Positions 6,961 through 12,854 of a stretch of 14,467 nt of DNA are shown here, one piece after another. Every line of letters begins with the position of its first letter. Positions within the stretch are counted from its first letter, which is position 1. Position numbers and translations under genes: made by a program. This stretch comes from Ruminococcaceae bacterium UBA7217 (lineage in GTDB: Bacteria > Bacillota > Clostridia > Oscillospirales > Acutalibacteraceae): positions 410 through 14,876 of the forward strand of contig DKTZ01000021.1 in the NCBI GenBank assembly GCA_002490425.1. The letters run 5' to 3'. Under the pieces are notes generated by a model that was given only the letters and a program-made list of their open reading frames with translations, did not search any database and was not told the origin of the DNA.

Positions 6961-6996
6961 TGATAAAAAACAGGTAATACAAAACTGCATTACCTG
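6961..6996 (-). terminator. Attenuator-like terminator between SCIFF and its maturase
   Basis: The arms CAGGTAAT/ATTACCTG (6989-6996 and 6971-6978) enclose a 10-nt loop and are followed on the minus strand by TTTTTT (6970-6965). It sits in the gap after the SCIFF stop and ends just before the maturase ribosome binding site. Partial readthrough would give many peptide transcripts and few enzyme transcripts, the stoichiometry usually needed for a precursor peptide and its enzyme. Confidence 0.88.
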
Positions 6997-7025
6997 CTCT
7001 CTTTGATTTCACTTAAGCAAAAGCC

Positions 7026-7175
7026 TTATTTCTCTTCGCAGTTCTCGCACTTCTGATTGGCAACACCGCAAGAAGTTTTGCAAGCAGACTGGCAAGATGT
7101 CTGGCACTCGCCGCAACCGCCGTTAACAACGCTCTCTGTAAGATCTCTTGTTTCTATTGTTTTAATTCTCTCCAT
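7026..7175 (-). CDS. SCIFF ribosomally synthesised precursor peptide (seven-Cys variant)
   Basis: A 49-residue peptide of the SCIFF (six Cys in forty-five) family. The leader MERIKTIETRDLTES is followed by the near-invariant core GGCGECQTSCQSACKTSC and the tail GVANQKCENCEEK. Family members usually carry six cysteines; this one has a seventh in the C-terminal ENC. Its cysteines are the substrates of the radical SAM maturase encoded next. The mature function of SCIFF peptides is not established. The start at 7175 follows AGGAG with 9-nt spacing; an upstream in-frame start at 7226 would lie inside the promoter. It has a consensus promoter and a downstream attenuator, suggesting strong expression. 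Confidence 0.97.
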   Translation of the reverse strand: MERIKTIETRDLTESVVNGGCGECQTSCQSACKTSCGVANQKCENCEEK

Positions 7176-7214
7176 AACTAAAATCTCCTGTCTGTGACAA
7201 ATTTTTACGAAATA

Positions 7215-7243
7215 AGTATAGCACAAACCGCAATACGTGTCAA
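7215..7243 (-). promoter_or_regulatory. Near-consensus sigma-A promoter of the SCIFF operon
   Basis: On the minus strand: TTGACA (7243-7238), a 17-nt spacer, then TATACT (7220-7215) with an upstream TGn extension. It is one of the two strongest promoters in the window and drives the four-gene SCIFF operon. Confidence 0.88.
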
Positions 7244-7278
7244 GCGTATAAAATTATCAAGGCAACGGCAAGAACCGA

Positions 7279-7307
7279 TTGCAAATTTTTCTATAATATG
7301 TTATATT
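7279..7307 (+). promoter_or_regulatory. Possible promoter of the DUF1292-nitroreductase operon
   Basis: TTGCAA (7279-7284), 17 nt, TATATT (7302-7307) is the best spaced pair, but it lies close to the ribosome binding site at 7315-7320. A TATAAT at 7292-7297 is a better -10 but has no matching -35. One of the two probably drives the plus-strand operon, divergent from the SCIFF promoter. Confidence 0.4.
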
Positions 7308-7326
7308 TTACATAGAGGTGAAAAAT

Positions 7327-7608
7327 ATGTACGAAAGCACAGACGGAGTTTTTGTTATTCAGGGCGCTGACGGGAAGGATATTACGTGTCAGCTGCTTTT
7401 TTCATTTGAAAGTGAGAACACAGGAAAGGTATATATAGTTTATACAGACGGCTCGGAGGGCGAAAACGGCGAGTTAAATGTATTTGCGTCCGCTGTCGAG
7501 GAATATATAAACGATGACGATGTTACATTTACCGCAATTACAACCCCTGACGAATGGGCAGAGGTAGACGAAAAGCTGGATGAATATCTTGCGGAAGAGA
7601 GGAACTAA
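7327..7608 (+). CDS. DUF1292 family protein
   Basis: A small acidic protein of 93 residues with the DUF1292 look: a short beta-strand pair (GVFVIQGADGKDITCQLLFSF), a tyrosine-rich strand (KVYIVYTDGSEGE), then an Asp/Glu-rich tail (YINDDDVTFTAITTPDEW.EVDEKLDEYL). DUF1292 proteins (YrzB-like) are common single-domain proteins of Firmicutes with no established activity. The GTG at 7318 is in frame, but it lies within the ribosome binding site AGAGGTG, so ATG 7327 (6-nt spacing) is preferred. The nitroreductase gene starts 4 nt after its stop and is certainly co-transcribed. Confidence 0.8.
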   Translation: MYESTDGVFVIQGADGKDITCQLLFSFESENTGKVYIVYTDGSEGENGELNVFASAVEEYINDDDVTFTAITTPDEWAEVDEKLDEYLAEERN

Positions 7609-7612
7609 AATT

Positions 7613-8281
7613 ATGGATACTTTATCTCTTATGAAAGCAAGACACTCCGTAAGGCAATACACCGAACGGAAAATAGAGGGCGAAATTCTCGAAAAGCTTA
7701 AAGCTCAGCTTGTTTCAGCCGAGGAAAAAAGCGGACTTAGATTTGAGCTTATATTAAATGAGCCTTGTGCATTTGACTGTATGCTCGCAAAAAAGGTAGG
7801 CTTTAAAAATGCAGTCAACTATATTGCAGTTATCGGCGAAAAGACCTTTGAAAATGAAATGAAGGCAGGTTATTTCGGAACGGAAATCGTGCTTTTCGCT
7901 CAGGAAATCGGTCTTAACACCTGCTTTGTCTGCGGCACTTACAGCAAAAGAAAGGTTAAAGTGAAGCTTCAAAAAGGCGAAAAAATACTTTGTATTATCA
8001 CTGTCGGCTACGGCGAAACACAAGGCATACCGCACATAAACTGTTCAATTGACAAGCTTTGCGATTTCAGAGGAGATATGCCCCCGTGGTTTATGAAAGG
8101 AATGGATTACGCAATGCTTGCCCCCACAGCGCTCAATAAACAGAAATTCTGTTTCATTCTCAGAAACGGCAATGAGGTTAAGCTTACTGACCGTGGCGGC
8201 AGCTGCAAGGGCGTCACCCTCGGAATTGTAAAATACCACTTTGAAGCAGGCGCAGGCAAAGAGAATTTCAAGTTTGTGTAA
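7613..8281 (+). CDS. Nitroreductase-family flavoprotein, TM1586-like
   Basis: A 222-residue protein of the nitroreductase superfamily, which binds FMN and uses NAD(P)H to reduce nitro groups, quinones or other acceptors. The N-terminus DTLSLMKARHSVRQYT carries the family's phosphate-binding R-S-V-R motif. The second half (GDMPPWFMKGMDYAMLAPTALNKQ, then GGSCKGVTLGIVKYHFEAGA) matches the TM1586-type variant, in which the two half-domains are arranged as a single-chain pseudo-dimer. The start ATG 7613 follows AGAGGAA at the end of the DUF1292 gene. The physiological substrate is unknown. It is followed about 45 nt later by a strong terminator. Confidence 0.8.
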   Translation: MDTLSLMKARHSVRQYTERKIEGEILEKLKAQLVSAEEKSGLRFELILNEPCAFDCMLAKKVGFKNAVNYIAVIGEKTFENEMKAGYFGTEIVLFAQEIGLNTCFVCGTYSKRKVKVKLQKGEKILCIITVGYGETQGIPHINCSIDKLCDFRGDMPPWFMKGMDYAMLAPTALNKQKFCFILRNGNEVKLTDRGGSCKGVTLGIVKYHFEAGAGKENFKFV

Positions 8282-8326
8282 AAATATTGAATATAACGCC
8301 AATATACCGAAATCAGTAAAATATAT

Positions 8327-8357
8327 GGGGAACTCTCAACGAGAGTTCCCCTTTTTT
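8327..8357 (+). terminator. Strong intrinsic terminator
   Basis: GGGGAACTCT and AGAGTTCCCC are perfect 10-bp arms with a 5-nt loop, followed by TTTTTT. It ends the DUF1292-nitroreductase operon. Confidence 0.93.
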
Positions 8358-8374
8358 GTTCTTTTCACATTCGG

Positions 8375-8394
8375 ACAAAAGCAACTAATTGCTT
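8375..8394 (-). terminator. Weak minus-strand terminator for the 103-residue gene
   Basis: AAGCAA and TTGCTT (8389-8394 and 8379-8384) form a 6-bp stem with a 4-nt loop and a TTTTG tail on the minus strand, just past the stop at 8403. The stem is short, so termination may rely on the stronger hairpin at 8327-8351, which would also fold on this strand. Confidence 0.4.
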
Positions 8395-8402
8395 AAAAAT
8401 TT

Positions 8403-8714
8403 TTATATTGTTCTCACATCAACTCGAATTTCAGTTACAACATCACGGAGCCTGTCGCCGTCCATCGTATATTCTAAAATTTCATCGGCAGTGTCAGCAT
8501 ACATACCCTCAATGTCAGTGCATATTTCATGGCTTTCAACATTGCGGTGAATTCCGTCGCTGTCTGTGTAATAGCCCTCGCCGATATTTATTTTGTCATC
8601 GACATATACGATTGAATATGCTTTACCCTTCCATACGAATTCAACCTCACCGCCGCATTTAATACACCATTTAAAATCACTGATACTCTCAAATCCGCTA
8701 CTAAATATGTTCAT
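8403..8714 (-). CDS. Stand-alone copy of the C-terminal domain of the DUF4417 protein
   Basis: A 103-residue hypothetical protein. Residues about 12-103 align by eye with residues 365-444 of the protein upstream. Shared features are (S/A)(D/E)FK near the start, a (G)E(V/I).F.(W/V).G..Y core, a D-rich middle, a D(D/E).L motif, (L)(R/K)DV(V/I)T(E/Q)(I/V).V and the final R.I at the stop. The stretch GGEVEFVWKGKAYSIV suggests a small alpha/beta fold. I recall similar orphan proteins in many gut Clostridia, with no known function. ATG 8714 follows GGAGAGAAG with 8-nt spacing. It is 111 nt downstream of the DUF4417 gene in the same orientation and probably shares its promoter. Confidence 0.8.
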   Translation of the reverse strand: MNIFSSGFESISDFKWCIKCGGEVEFVWKGKAYSIVYVDDKINIGEGYYTDSDGIHRNVESHEICTDIEGMYADTADEILEYTMDGDRLRDVVTEIRVDVRTI

Positions 8715-8764
8715 ATTATTTGCTTCTCTCCAATTTTTGAATTCATGGAAATCCCCGTTTGATT

Positions 8765-8785
8765 AAAAAAGTCACCGAAACAGTG
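8765..8785 (-). terminator. Possible weak attenuator between the two DUF4417-locus genes
   Basis: CACTG-TTT-CGGTG (8785-8773) is a 5-bp stem (one G-U) followed 2 nt later by TTTTTT on the minus strand. The stem is short; it may lower but not abolish downstream expression. Confidence 0.35.
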
Positions 8786-8825
8786 TAAAACAAAATGTAG
8801 AACTGCTGTTTTAGTATGTTTTAAA

Positions 8826-10160
8826 TCAAATATTCCTGTGAAGAACTGTTACTTGAGTTATTACATCTTTTAGCAACTGCCCACGAATATCGCAGTTAAG
8901 CAAATCATCAACAGTTTTGAAAAAAATGTAATTATCCTTATTCGATTCACCGAAACAGATTGCTTTGTCGTCTTCACCTTCAAAAAACATACCGTATTCA
9001 ATTCCGTTCACTTGAAAAACAATCTCTCTCCCGTGTAATAAAGACTCTTTAAACTCAGCAACTGATTTAAAGTTGTAATCGTTATCAAATGATATATTTT
9101 TACTATTCATTGATTCACCTTCGTATTTTTTAAATTCGGGTATATCGTCAAAATAATTGACGGGGCTTCCTAAATTTGGATGGTTATTACTCCAGTCAAT
9201 ATAATGATCATGCGGATTTGTATGATAATATGAATTGCCATGATTTCCGTAATGTCTTTCTTTAACAGCATAACCATCATCGCCGATTTTTGTTAAAAAT
9301 TTTTCTCCTCTTCGATTAAATGTTACTTTAATCTCTCCGGGCTCACCCAAAAATCTTTCATCTTCCGGTTTCTTGGGTTGCCATTCTCCGCCAAAGGCGC
9401 TGCCTGTACCCTTAGATATGCTGTCATAAGGAATTACATAGGTATAATGATATTTTGTAATAATACTTGACGTATTATCTTTTGTGTATGCTTTAACCTC
9501 ATCATCACTGTAATGTTGCCACGAGCTTAAATTGTAATCAATATAAAGTATGTTCCCTTCCATTTCAGGGAAAGGCTCACTGTAGCAAATTACGAGTTCA
9601 GGTTCAATGCGTTTAAGCATTTCATTATAACCCTTTAAGAAAAAATCTTTTTGAGCTTTGTGATGCCCGTGTTCATTTACCATATATGTTGATACAGCTA
9701 CTGTACTTTCTTTTTCAATACCATTAAAACAGAAATCAAAGGTATTTTCAAGTCCCCAATTTACAGTCGGTATAACTTTTATGCCTTTAGATGCCATATA
9801 CGCACCAACCCAGCGGTTTCTGAAAGTGTTATAAAGCTGCATTACAGGATTCATTTCAATATACATACTGAAATCAGGGGACAATATGCCTTTATATTGC
9901 TTTAGCGCATCAATGTATTTTTGCGGTTGCTCCCAAATTTTCTCAAACTCATAATCGTATAAAAAGAAGTGAACGAGTCTGTTATAATGCTTGTCTTTAT
10001 TGTTTTTTACTTTGTCAAATCCGATAACACGCAAATCTTCATTTGAAGTAATGTTTAAATCACATTTAGGAATGATAGGAATTTTCCATTTCCCTTTTGA
10101 ATTAAACTCATTGCGTAAAAATAACGGACTTGAACGATAATTAAAATTTTCTTCTGTCAA
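8826..10160 (-). CDS. DUF4417-containing three-domain protein, LexA-box controlled
   Basis: A 444-residue soluble protein with three parts. Residues 1-217 match DUF4417 as I know it: IPIIPKCDL, the middle block (PVMQLYNTFRNRWVGAYMAS and VIPTVNWGL), then VICYSEPF. Residues about 250-345 are a linker and a His/Asn-rich segment (PEDERFLGEPGEI, KIGDDGYAVKERHYGNHGN, then HTNPHDHYIDW). The latter has six histidines (303, 307, 313, 317, 319, 327) that could bind metal. Residues about 355-444 are a small domain repeated as the separate protein downstream. DUF4417 proteins occur in phages and integrated elements, and their role is unknown. The start is TTG 10160: AAGGAGG is 6 nt upstream and no ATG is available before residue 99, so the TTG is genuine. 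A consensus promoter with a LexA-like box lies upstream. Confidence 0.85.
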   Translation of the reverse strand: MTEENFNYRSSPLFLRNEFNSKGKWKIPIIPKCDLNITSNEDLRVIGFDKVKNNKDKHYNRLVHFFLYDYEFEKIWEQPQKYIDALKQYKGILSPDFSMYIEMNPVMQLYNTFRNRWVGAYMASKGIKVIPTVNWGLENTFDFCFNGIEKESTVAVSTYMVNEHGHHKAQKDFFLKGYNEMLKRIEPELVICYSEPFPEMEGNILYIDYNLSSWQHYSDDEVKAYTKDNTSSIITKYHYTYVIPYDSISKGTGSAFGGEWQPKKPEDERFLGEPGEIKVTFNRRGEKFLTKIGDDGYAVKERHYGNHGNSYYHTNPHDHYIDWSNNHPNLGSPVNYFDDIPEFKKYEGESMNSKNISFDNDYNFKSVAEFKESLLHGREIVFQVNGIEYGMFFEGEDDKAICFGESNKDNYIFFKTVDDLLNCDIRGQLLKDVITQVTVLHRNI

Positions 10161-10185
10161 AATAGACCTCCTTAAAATTGCAAAA

Positions 10186-10199
10186 CGAACATTTGTTCT
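10186..10199. promoter_or_regulatory. LexA/DinR-like SOS box
   Basis: CGAAC-ATTT-GTTCT carries the GAAC-N4-GTTC symmetry of the Gram-positive LexA (DinR) box. It sits 12-25 nt after the promoter -10, covering the predicted transcription start, where a bound repressor would block initiation. This gives the DUF4417 gene a likely DNA-damage-inducible control. Confidence 0.72.
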
Positions 10200-10205
10200 A
10201 ATAAT

Positions 10206-10234
10206 ATTGTAGAGAAAAAATTAAGGGTTGTCAA
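10206..10234 (-). promoter_or_regulatory. Consensus sigma-A promoter of the DUF4417 operon
   Basis: On the minus strand: TTGACA (10234-10229), 17 nt, TACAAT (10211-10206). A perfect -35 and a 5/6 -10 with ideal spacing predict strong expression once the overlapping operator is free. Confidence 0.85.
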
Positions 10235-10256
10235 GTATTTCATTAAAATATAAAAG

Positions 10257-10282
10257 CAAAAAGACAGGTATTAAAACCTGTC
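10257..10282 (-). terminator. spo0A terminator
   Basis: GACAGGT and ACCTGTC (arms 10276-10282 and 10263-10269) form a 7-bp stem with a 6-nt loop, followed on the minus strand by TTTTTGC. It follows the spo0A stop by about 26 nt and separates spo0A from the SOS-type promoter. Confidence 0.85.
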
Positions 10283-10308
10283 CTTGCAAAGTAATTTTTT
10301 ATAATGTT

Positions 10309-11067
10309 TTATGAAATTTTCATTCTAAGGCGCATTTTATCGCTAATCATAGCAATAAATTCCGAATTTGTGGGCTTGCCCCTTGTATTTTGAATGGTGT
10401 AACCGAAATACGAGCTTAAAACGTCGATATCTCCCCTGTCCCAAGCCACCTCAATTGCGTGGCGGATTGCCCTTTCAACACGGGACGCAGTAGTGCCGTA
10501 CATCTTCGCAACCGTCGGATAAAGAATTTTAGTAACAGAGCTCATCATTTCACGGTCGTTTATGGAAAGAATTATTGCTTCTCTTAAGTAATTATAGCCT
10601 TTTATGTGAGCAGGCACGCCGATTTGATGCATTATTTCACTGACCGTTACCTGAAGCTCGGCGTCGTCACTTTTCCGTGGCTCACCCGCAGTCCTGCCGT
10701 GAGAGGAAAGCTGTGTAATTCTTCTTGCAAGCATTTCAATGTCAAACGGCTTCAGAAAATAGTAATCTGCCCCCGCTGAAAGCAACTCCTGTTCAAAGCG
10801 CTGATTGTCTGAGCTTGACATAACCATAATCAAAGGCGGGTTGTCCTTTGATTTTAACTCTTCGGTAACTCCCAATGCGTCTATCCCCGACATAAACGCA
10901 TCCATTACTACAACATTCGGTGTTGTTTTTTCAATTTTGGAAAGAAGCGCTTTACCGTCCTTTTGACAAAGGCTGACCTCACAGCCGTAAGAACGCAGTA
11001 AATTTACACAATTCCTTCCGAAATCCGTTCCTTCTCCTGTCACTACCACTTTTAAACCGTTGTTCAT
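10309..11067 (-). CDS. spo0A: Spo0A, sporulation response regulator
   Basis: A 252-residue two-domain response regulator, the usual Spo0A length (about 260). The receiver (1-120) keeps the phospho-acceptor Asp56 (VVVMDAF), the Ser84/Ser85 position (VMSSSD) and Lys106 (LKPFD). The second half of the acidic pocket differs: where most Spo0A proteins have ADDN, this one reads TGEG, so only Glu12 remains acidic. The C-terminal DNA-binding domain (about 135-252) is textbook Spo0A: IGVPAHIKGYNYLREAI, MYGTTASRVERAIRHAIEVAWDRG and the recognition helix region GKPTNSEFIAMI. ATG 11067 follows GGAGG with 8-nt spacing. It is single, with its own promoter and terminator; the frequent neighbour spoIVB is not in this window. 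Confidence 0.96.
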   Translation of the reverse strand: MNNGLKVVVTGEGTDFGRNCVNLLRSYGCEVSLCQKDGKALLSKIEKTTPNVVVMDAFMSGIDALGVTEELKSKDNPPLIMVMSSSDNQRFEQELLSAGADYYFLKPFDIEMLARRITQLSSHGRTAGEPRKSDDAELQVTVSEIMHQIGVPAHIKGYNYLREAIILSINDREMMSSVTKILYPTVAKMYGTTASRVERAIRHAIEVAWDRGDIDVLSSYFGYTIQNTRGKPTNSEFIAMISDKMRLRMKIS

Positions 11068-11090
11068 ACTTTTTCCTCCGTATTTTTAAG

Positions 11091-11104
11091 AGCCGTTCTC
11101 GGCT
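11091..11104. other. Hairpin in the spo0A leader
   Basis: AGCCG-AGAA-CGGCT (minus strand) forms a 5-bp stem, extendable by AAGA/TCTT with a bulge, between the predicted transcription start and the ribosome binding site of spo0A. It may affect leader stability. Confidence 0.35.
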
Positions 11105-11120
11105 TCTTTATTTCTTCCAT

Positions 11121-11149
11121 ATTTTACCATAAATGGTAATAATTGGCAA
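11121..11149 (-). promoter_or_regulatory. spo0A promoter with overlapping palindrome
   Basis: TTGCCA (11149-11144), 17 nt, TAAAAT (11126-11121) with a TGn extension just upstream of the -10. A perfect 7-bp inverted repeat TTACCAT-AA-ATGGTAA (11124-11139) covers the spacer and the -10, so a dimeric regulator bound there would block this promoter. Confidence 0.6.
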
Positions 11150-11540
11150 TAGCAAAAACCAATTTTTTTCAAATAAATTAAAAAAATTTTTAAAACGCGT
11201 GAAAATTTTGCAGAAAAATGTTACAAAATGACTTATTCGGATAATTTGTTGATTTTAACGGAAAAACTTAATTTTTTACGAAATTTTTGCAGTTTATTTT
11301 GTATTTTGTGAATAAAAAAGGTATTGGTTTTAATAATATACAGCCAAAAACTGACTTAAATTTCAACATACAAATTGTTGAAAACTCTGTTGAAAGTGTT
11401 TAAAACTATGTAAAATAAGCGTTTCAAAGATTTTGATTAAATAAATTTTGTAAAGCAAAATACTTTACATTCGTTTTTTCTGTTTGCATATGCAACTGTA
11501 TATTCATTTTAATTTTGAAGGATTAAATTCATAAATAGGC
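11150..11540. other. AT-rich, palindrome-rich spacer upstream of spo0A
   Basis: About 390 bp without a convincing gene on either strand. It holds TGTTGAAA twice in direct orientation (11376-11383 and 11388-11395) and once inverted as TTTCAACA (11361-11368). TGTAAAG/CTTTACA (11449-11455 and 11463-11469) and the 12-bp palindrome TTGCATATGCAA (11484-11495) are also present. No strong hairpin with T-tail and no clear promoter facing outward was found, so regulation of spo0A is more likely than an RNA gene. Confidence 0.5.
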
Positions 11541-11570
11541 AAAAAAAACTCCCCTGAATTCAGAGGAGTT
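11541..11570 (-). terminator. Terminator of the MacA-MacB operon
   Basis: AACTCCTCTG-AATT-CAGGGGAGTT on the minus strand (one G-U pair) is a 10-bp stem followed by eight T (T-run 11548-11541). It lies 27 nt after the permease stop. Confidence 0.92.
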
Positions 11571-11596
11571 AAACTATATATTTAATTGTATTATCT

Positions 11597-12841
11597 TTAA
11601 TCTCTGCGAAGTGCCTCAATCGGCGGCATCTTTGCAGCTCTTCTTGCAGGGTAAACGCCGAATACAATGCCGATTAACGAAGAGAAGCCAATTGCAATTG
11701 CAACTGTTGAGAATTTAACGGCAAGAGGTACGTCCATTATATGGGATACAAGAGCCGCTGACGCAACACCCAAAAGCAACCCGATGGCACCGCCTATAAG
11801 ACACAGAATTACCGATTCGGTAAGAAACTGGAACAAAATCGTACCTGTTTTTGCACCGAGTGCTTTTCTTATACCGATTTCACGTGTTCGTTCAGTTATG
11901 GACACAAGCATAATGTTCATAACGCCTATACCGCCAACTATAAGTGAAATTGCGCTTACTGCCGCAATAAATACTGTAAACACATTGATAACCGTATCCA
12001 GCAAATCAATGTATGTTGCGTAATTCGTTACGGAATAACAGTCCTTATTATAATTACCGTGAAGAGAGCGAATGTAGTTGAGCGCCGATGCACCTATTCC
12101 GTCAAGCTGACTTTCATCAAAACAGGTGACATTGACCGTTTCATAATGATTGGATTTTCCGCCCAAGCTGTCCATAAGCGTTGCAGGCATAAGAGCCATA
12201 CAGCTCATCATCTGCATTCCGCCTGTCATTGACGAAAAACTGCTCATCATTTCGTCTGTATCCATTCCAACACTTGCCATAAGATCAACAACGCCGATAA
12301 TTTTCAACGGCACTATTATGTCATTGCTCTTACAGTGAATACTCTCACCGACAACATCTTTCTTGCCGAAAAGCTGCATTGCACTGCCAATATCAATAAC
12401 ACAGACGTTTTTACCCTGTGCATACTCTTCCTCGGTGAAAAATCTGCCGTACTGACACGGTGTGCGTATTAACATCTGCATATCTGTATTGCAACCGATT
12501 CCCATTAAAAAGCCGTTTTGCTCGTTAACGGTTATCTGGCACGTTGCCATTGACTGCATTGACGCATACTGTACGCCGTCAAGCTTTTTGATTGCCTCAA
12601 TATCTCTGTCCGTAAAATAATCTTCGTCAGCCGCTGTCTTTGTGTTAACGGTTAAAGCTATGGCACTGTTGCCCATATTTCTTATCATACCGACAATGTA
12701 ATCCCTGCCGCCGTCACCCACGGTGATAACTGCAATAACCGAGGCAACGCCTATGATAATTCCGAGCATTGTGAGAAGCGAGCGCATCATATTGGTTTTA
12801 ATGCTGAAAACGGCAATACGAATATTTTCCTTAATACTCAA
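11597..12841 (-). CDS. MacB/FtsX-type ABC transporter permease (no fused ATPase)
   Basis: A 414-residue permease of the MacB/FtsX superfamily, which works with an adaptor and a separate ATPase to move peptides, antimicrobials or lipids. It has TM1 at about 21-43, a large extracytoplasmic domain at 44-280, and TM2-TM4 at about 282-313, 336-364 and 376-398. The conserved cytoplasmic loop ERTREIGIRKALGAK (318-331) and the terminal VYPARRAAKMPPIEAL are both present. The extracytoplasmic domain is odd: residues 188-223 contain 11 methionines, and the domain has eight cysteines. The start is TTG 12841, 7 nt after AGAGGTG, a ribosome binding site that overlaps the adaptor stop (13-nt gap); no earlier ATG exists. 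It ends before a strong terminator. No ATPase gene lies within the window. Confidence 0.9.
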   Translation of the reverse strand: MSIKENIRIAVFSIKTNMMRSLLTMLGIIIGVASVIAVITVGDGGRDYIVGMIRNMGNSAIALTVNTKTAADEDYFTDRDIEAIKKLDGVQYASMQSMATCQITVNEQNGFLMGIGCNTDMQMLIRTPCQYGRFFTEEEYAQGKNVCVIDIGSAMQLFGKKDVVGESIHCKSNDIIVPLKIIGVVDLMASVGMDTDEMMSSFSSMTGGMQMMSCMALMPATLMDSLGGKSNHYETVNVTCFDESQLDGIGASALNYIRSLHGNYNKDCYSVTNYATYIDLLDTVINVFTVFIAAVSAISLIVGGIGVMNIMLVSITERTREIGIRKALGAKTGTILFQFLTESVILCLIGGAIGLLLGVASAALVSHIMDVPLAVKFSTVAIAIGFSSLIGIVFGVYPARRAAKMPPIEALRRD

Positions 12842-12854
12842 GCCTTAACACCTC

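Noticed and set aside
8714..8750. 11-codon reading frame whose TGA overlaps the ATG at 8714
   Set aside because: Could couple translation, but it is very short and the 103-residue gene has its own good ribosome binding site.
11297..11305. Single DnaA-box-like TTATTCACA (minus strand)
   Set aside because: One copy only; expected by chance in 14 kb of AT-rich DNA, and no origin features accompany it.
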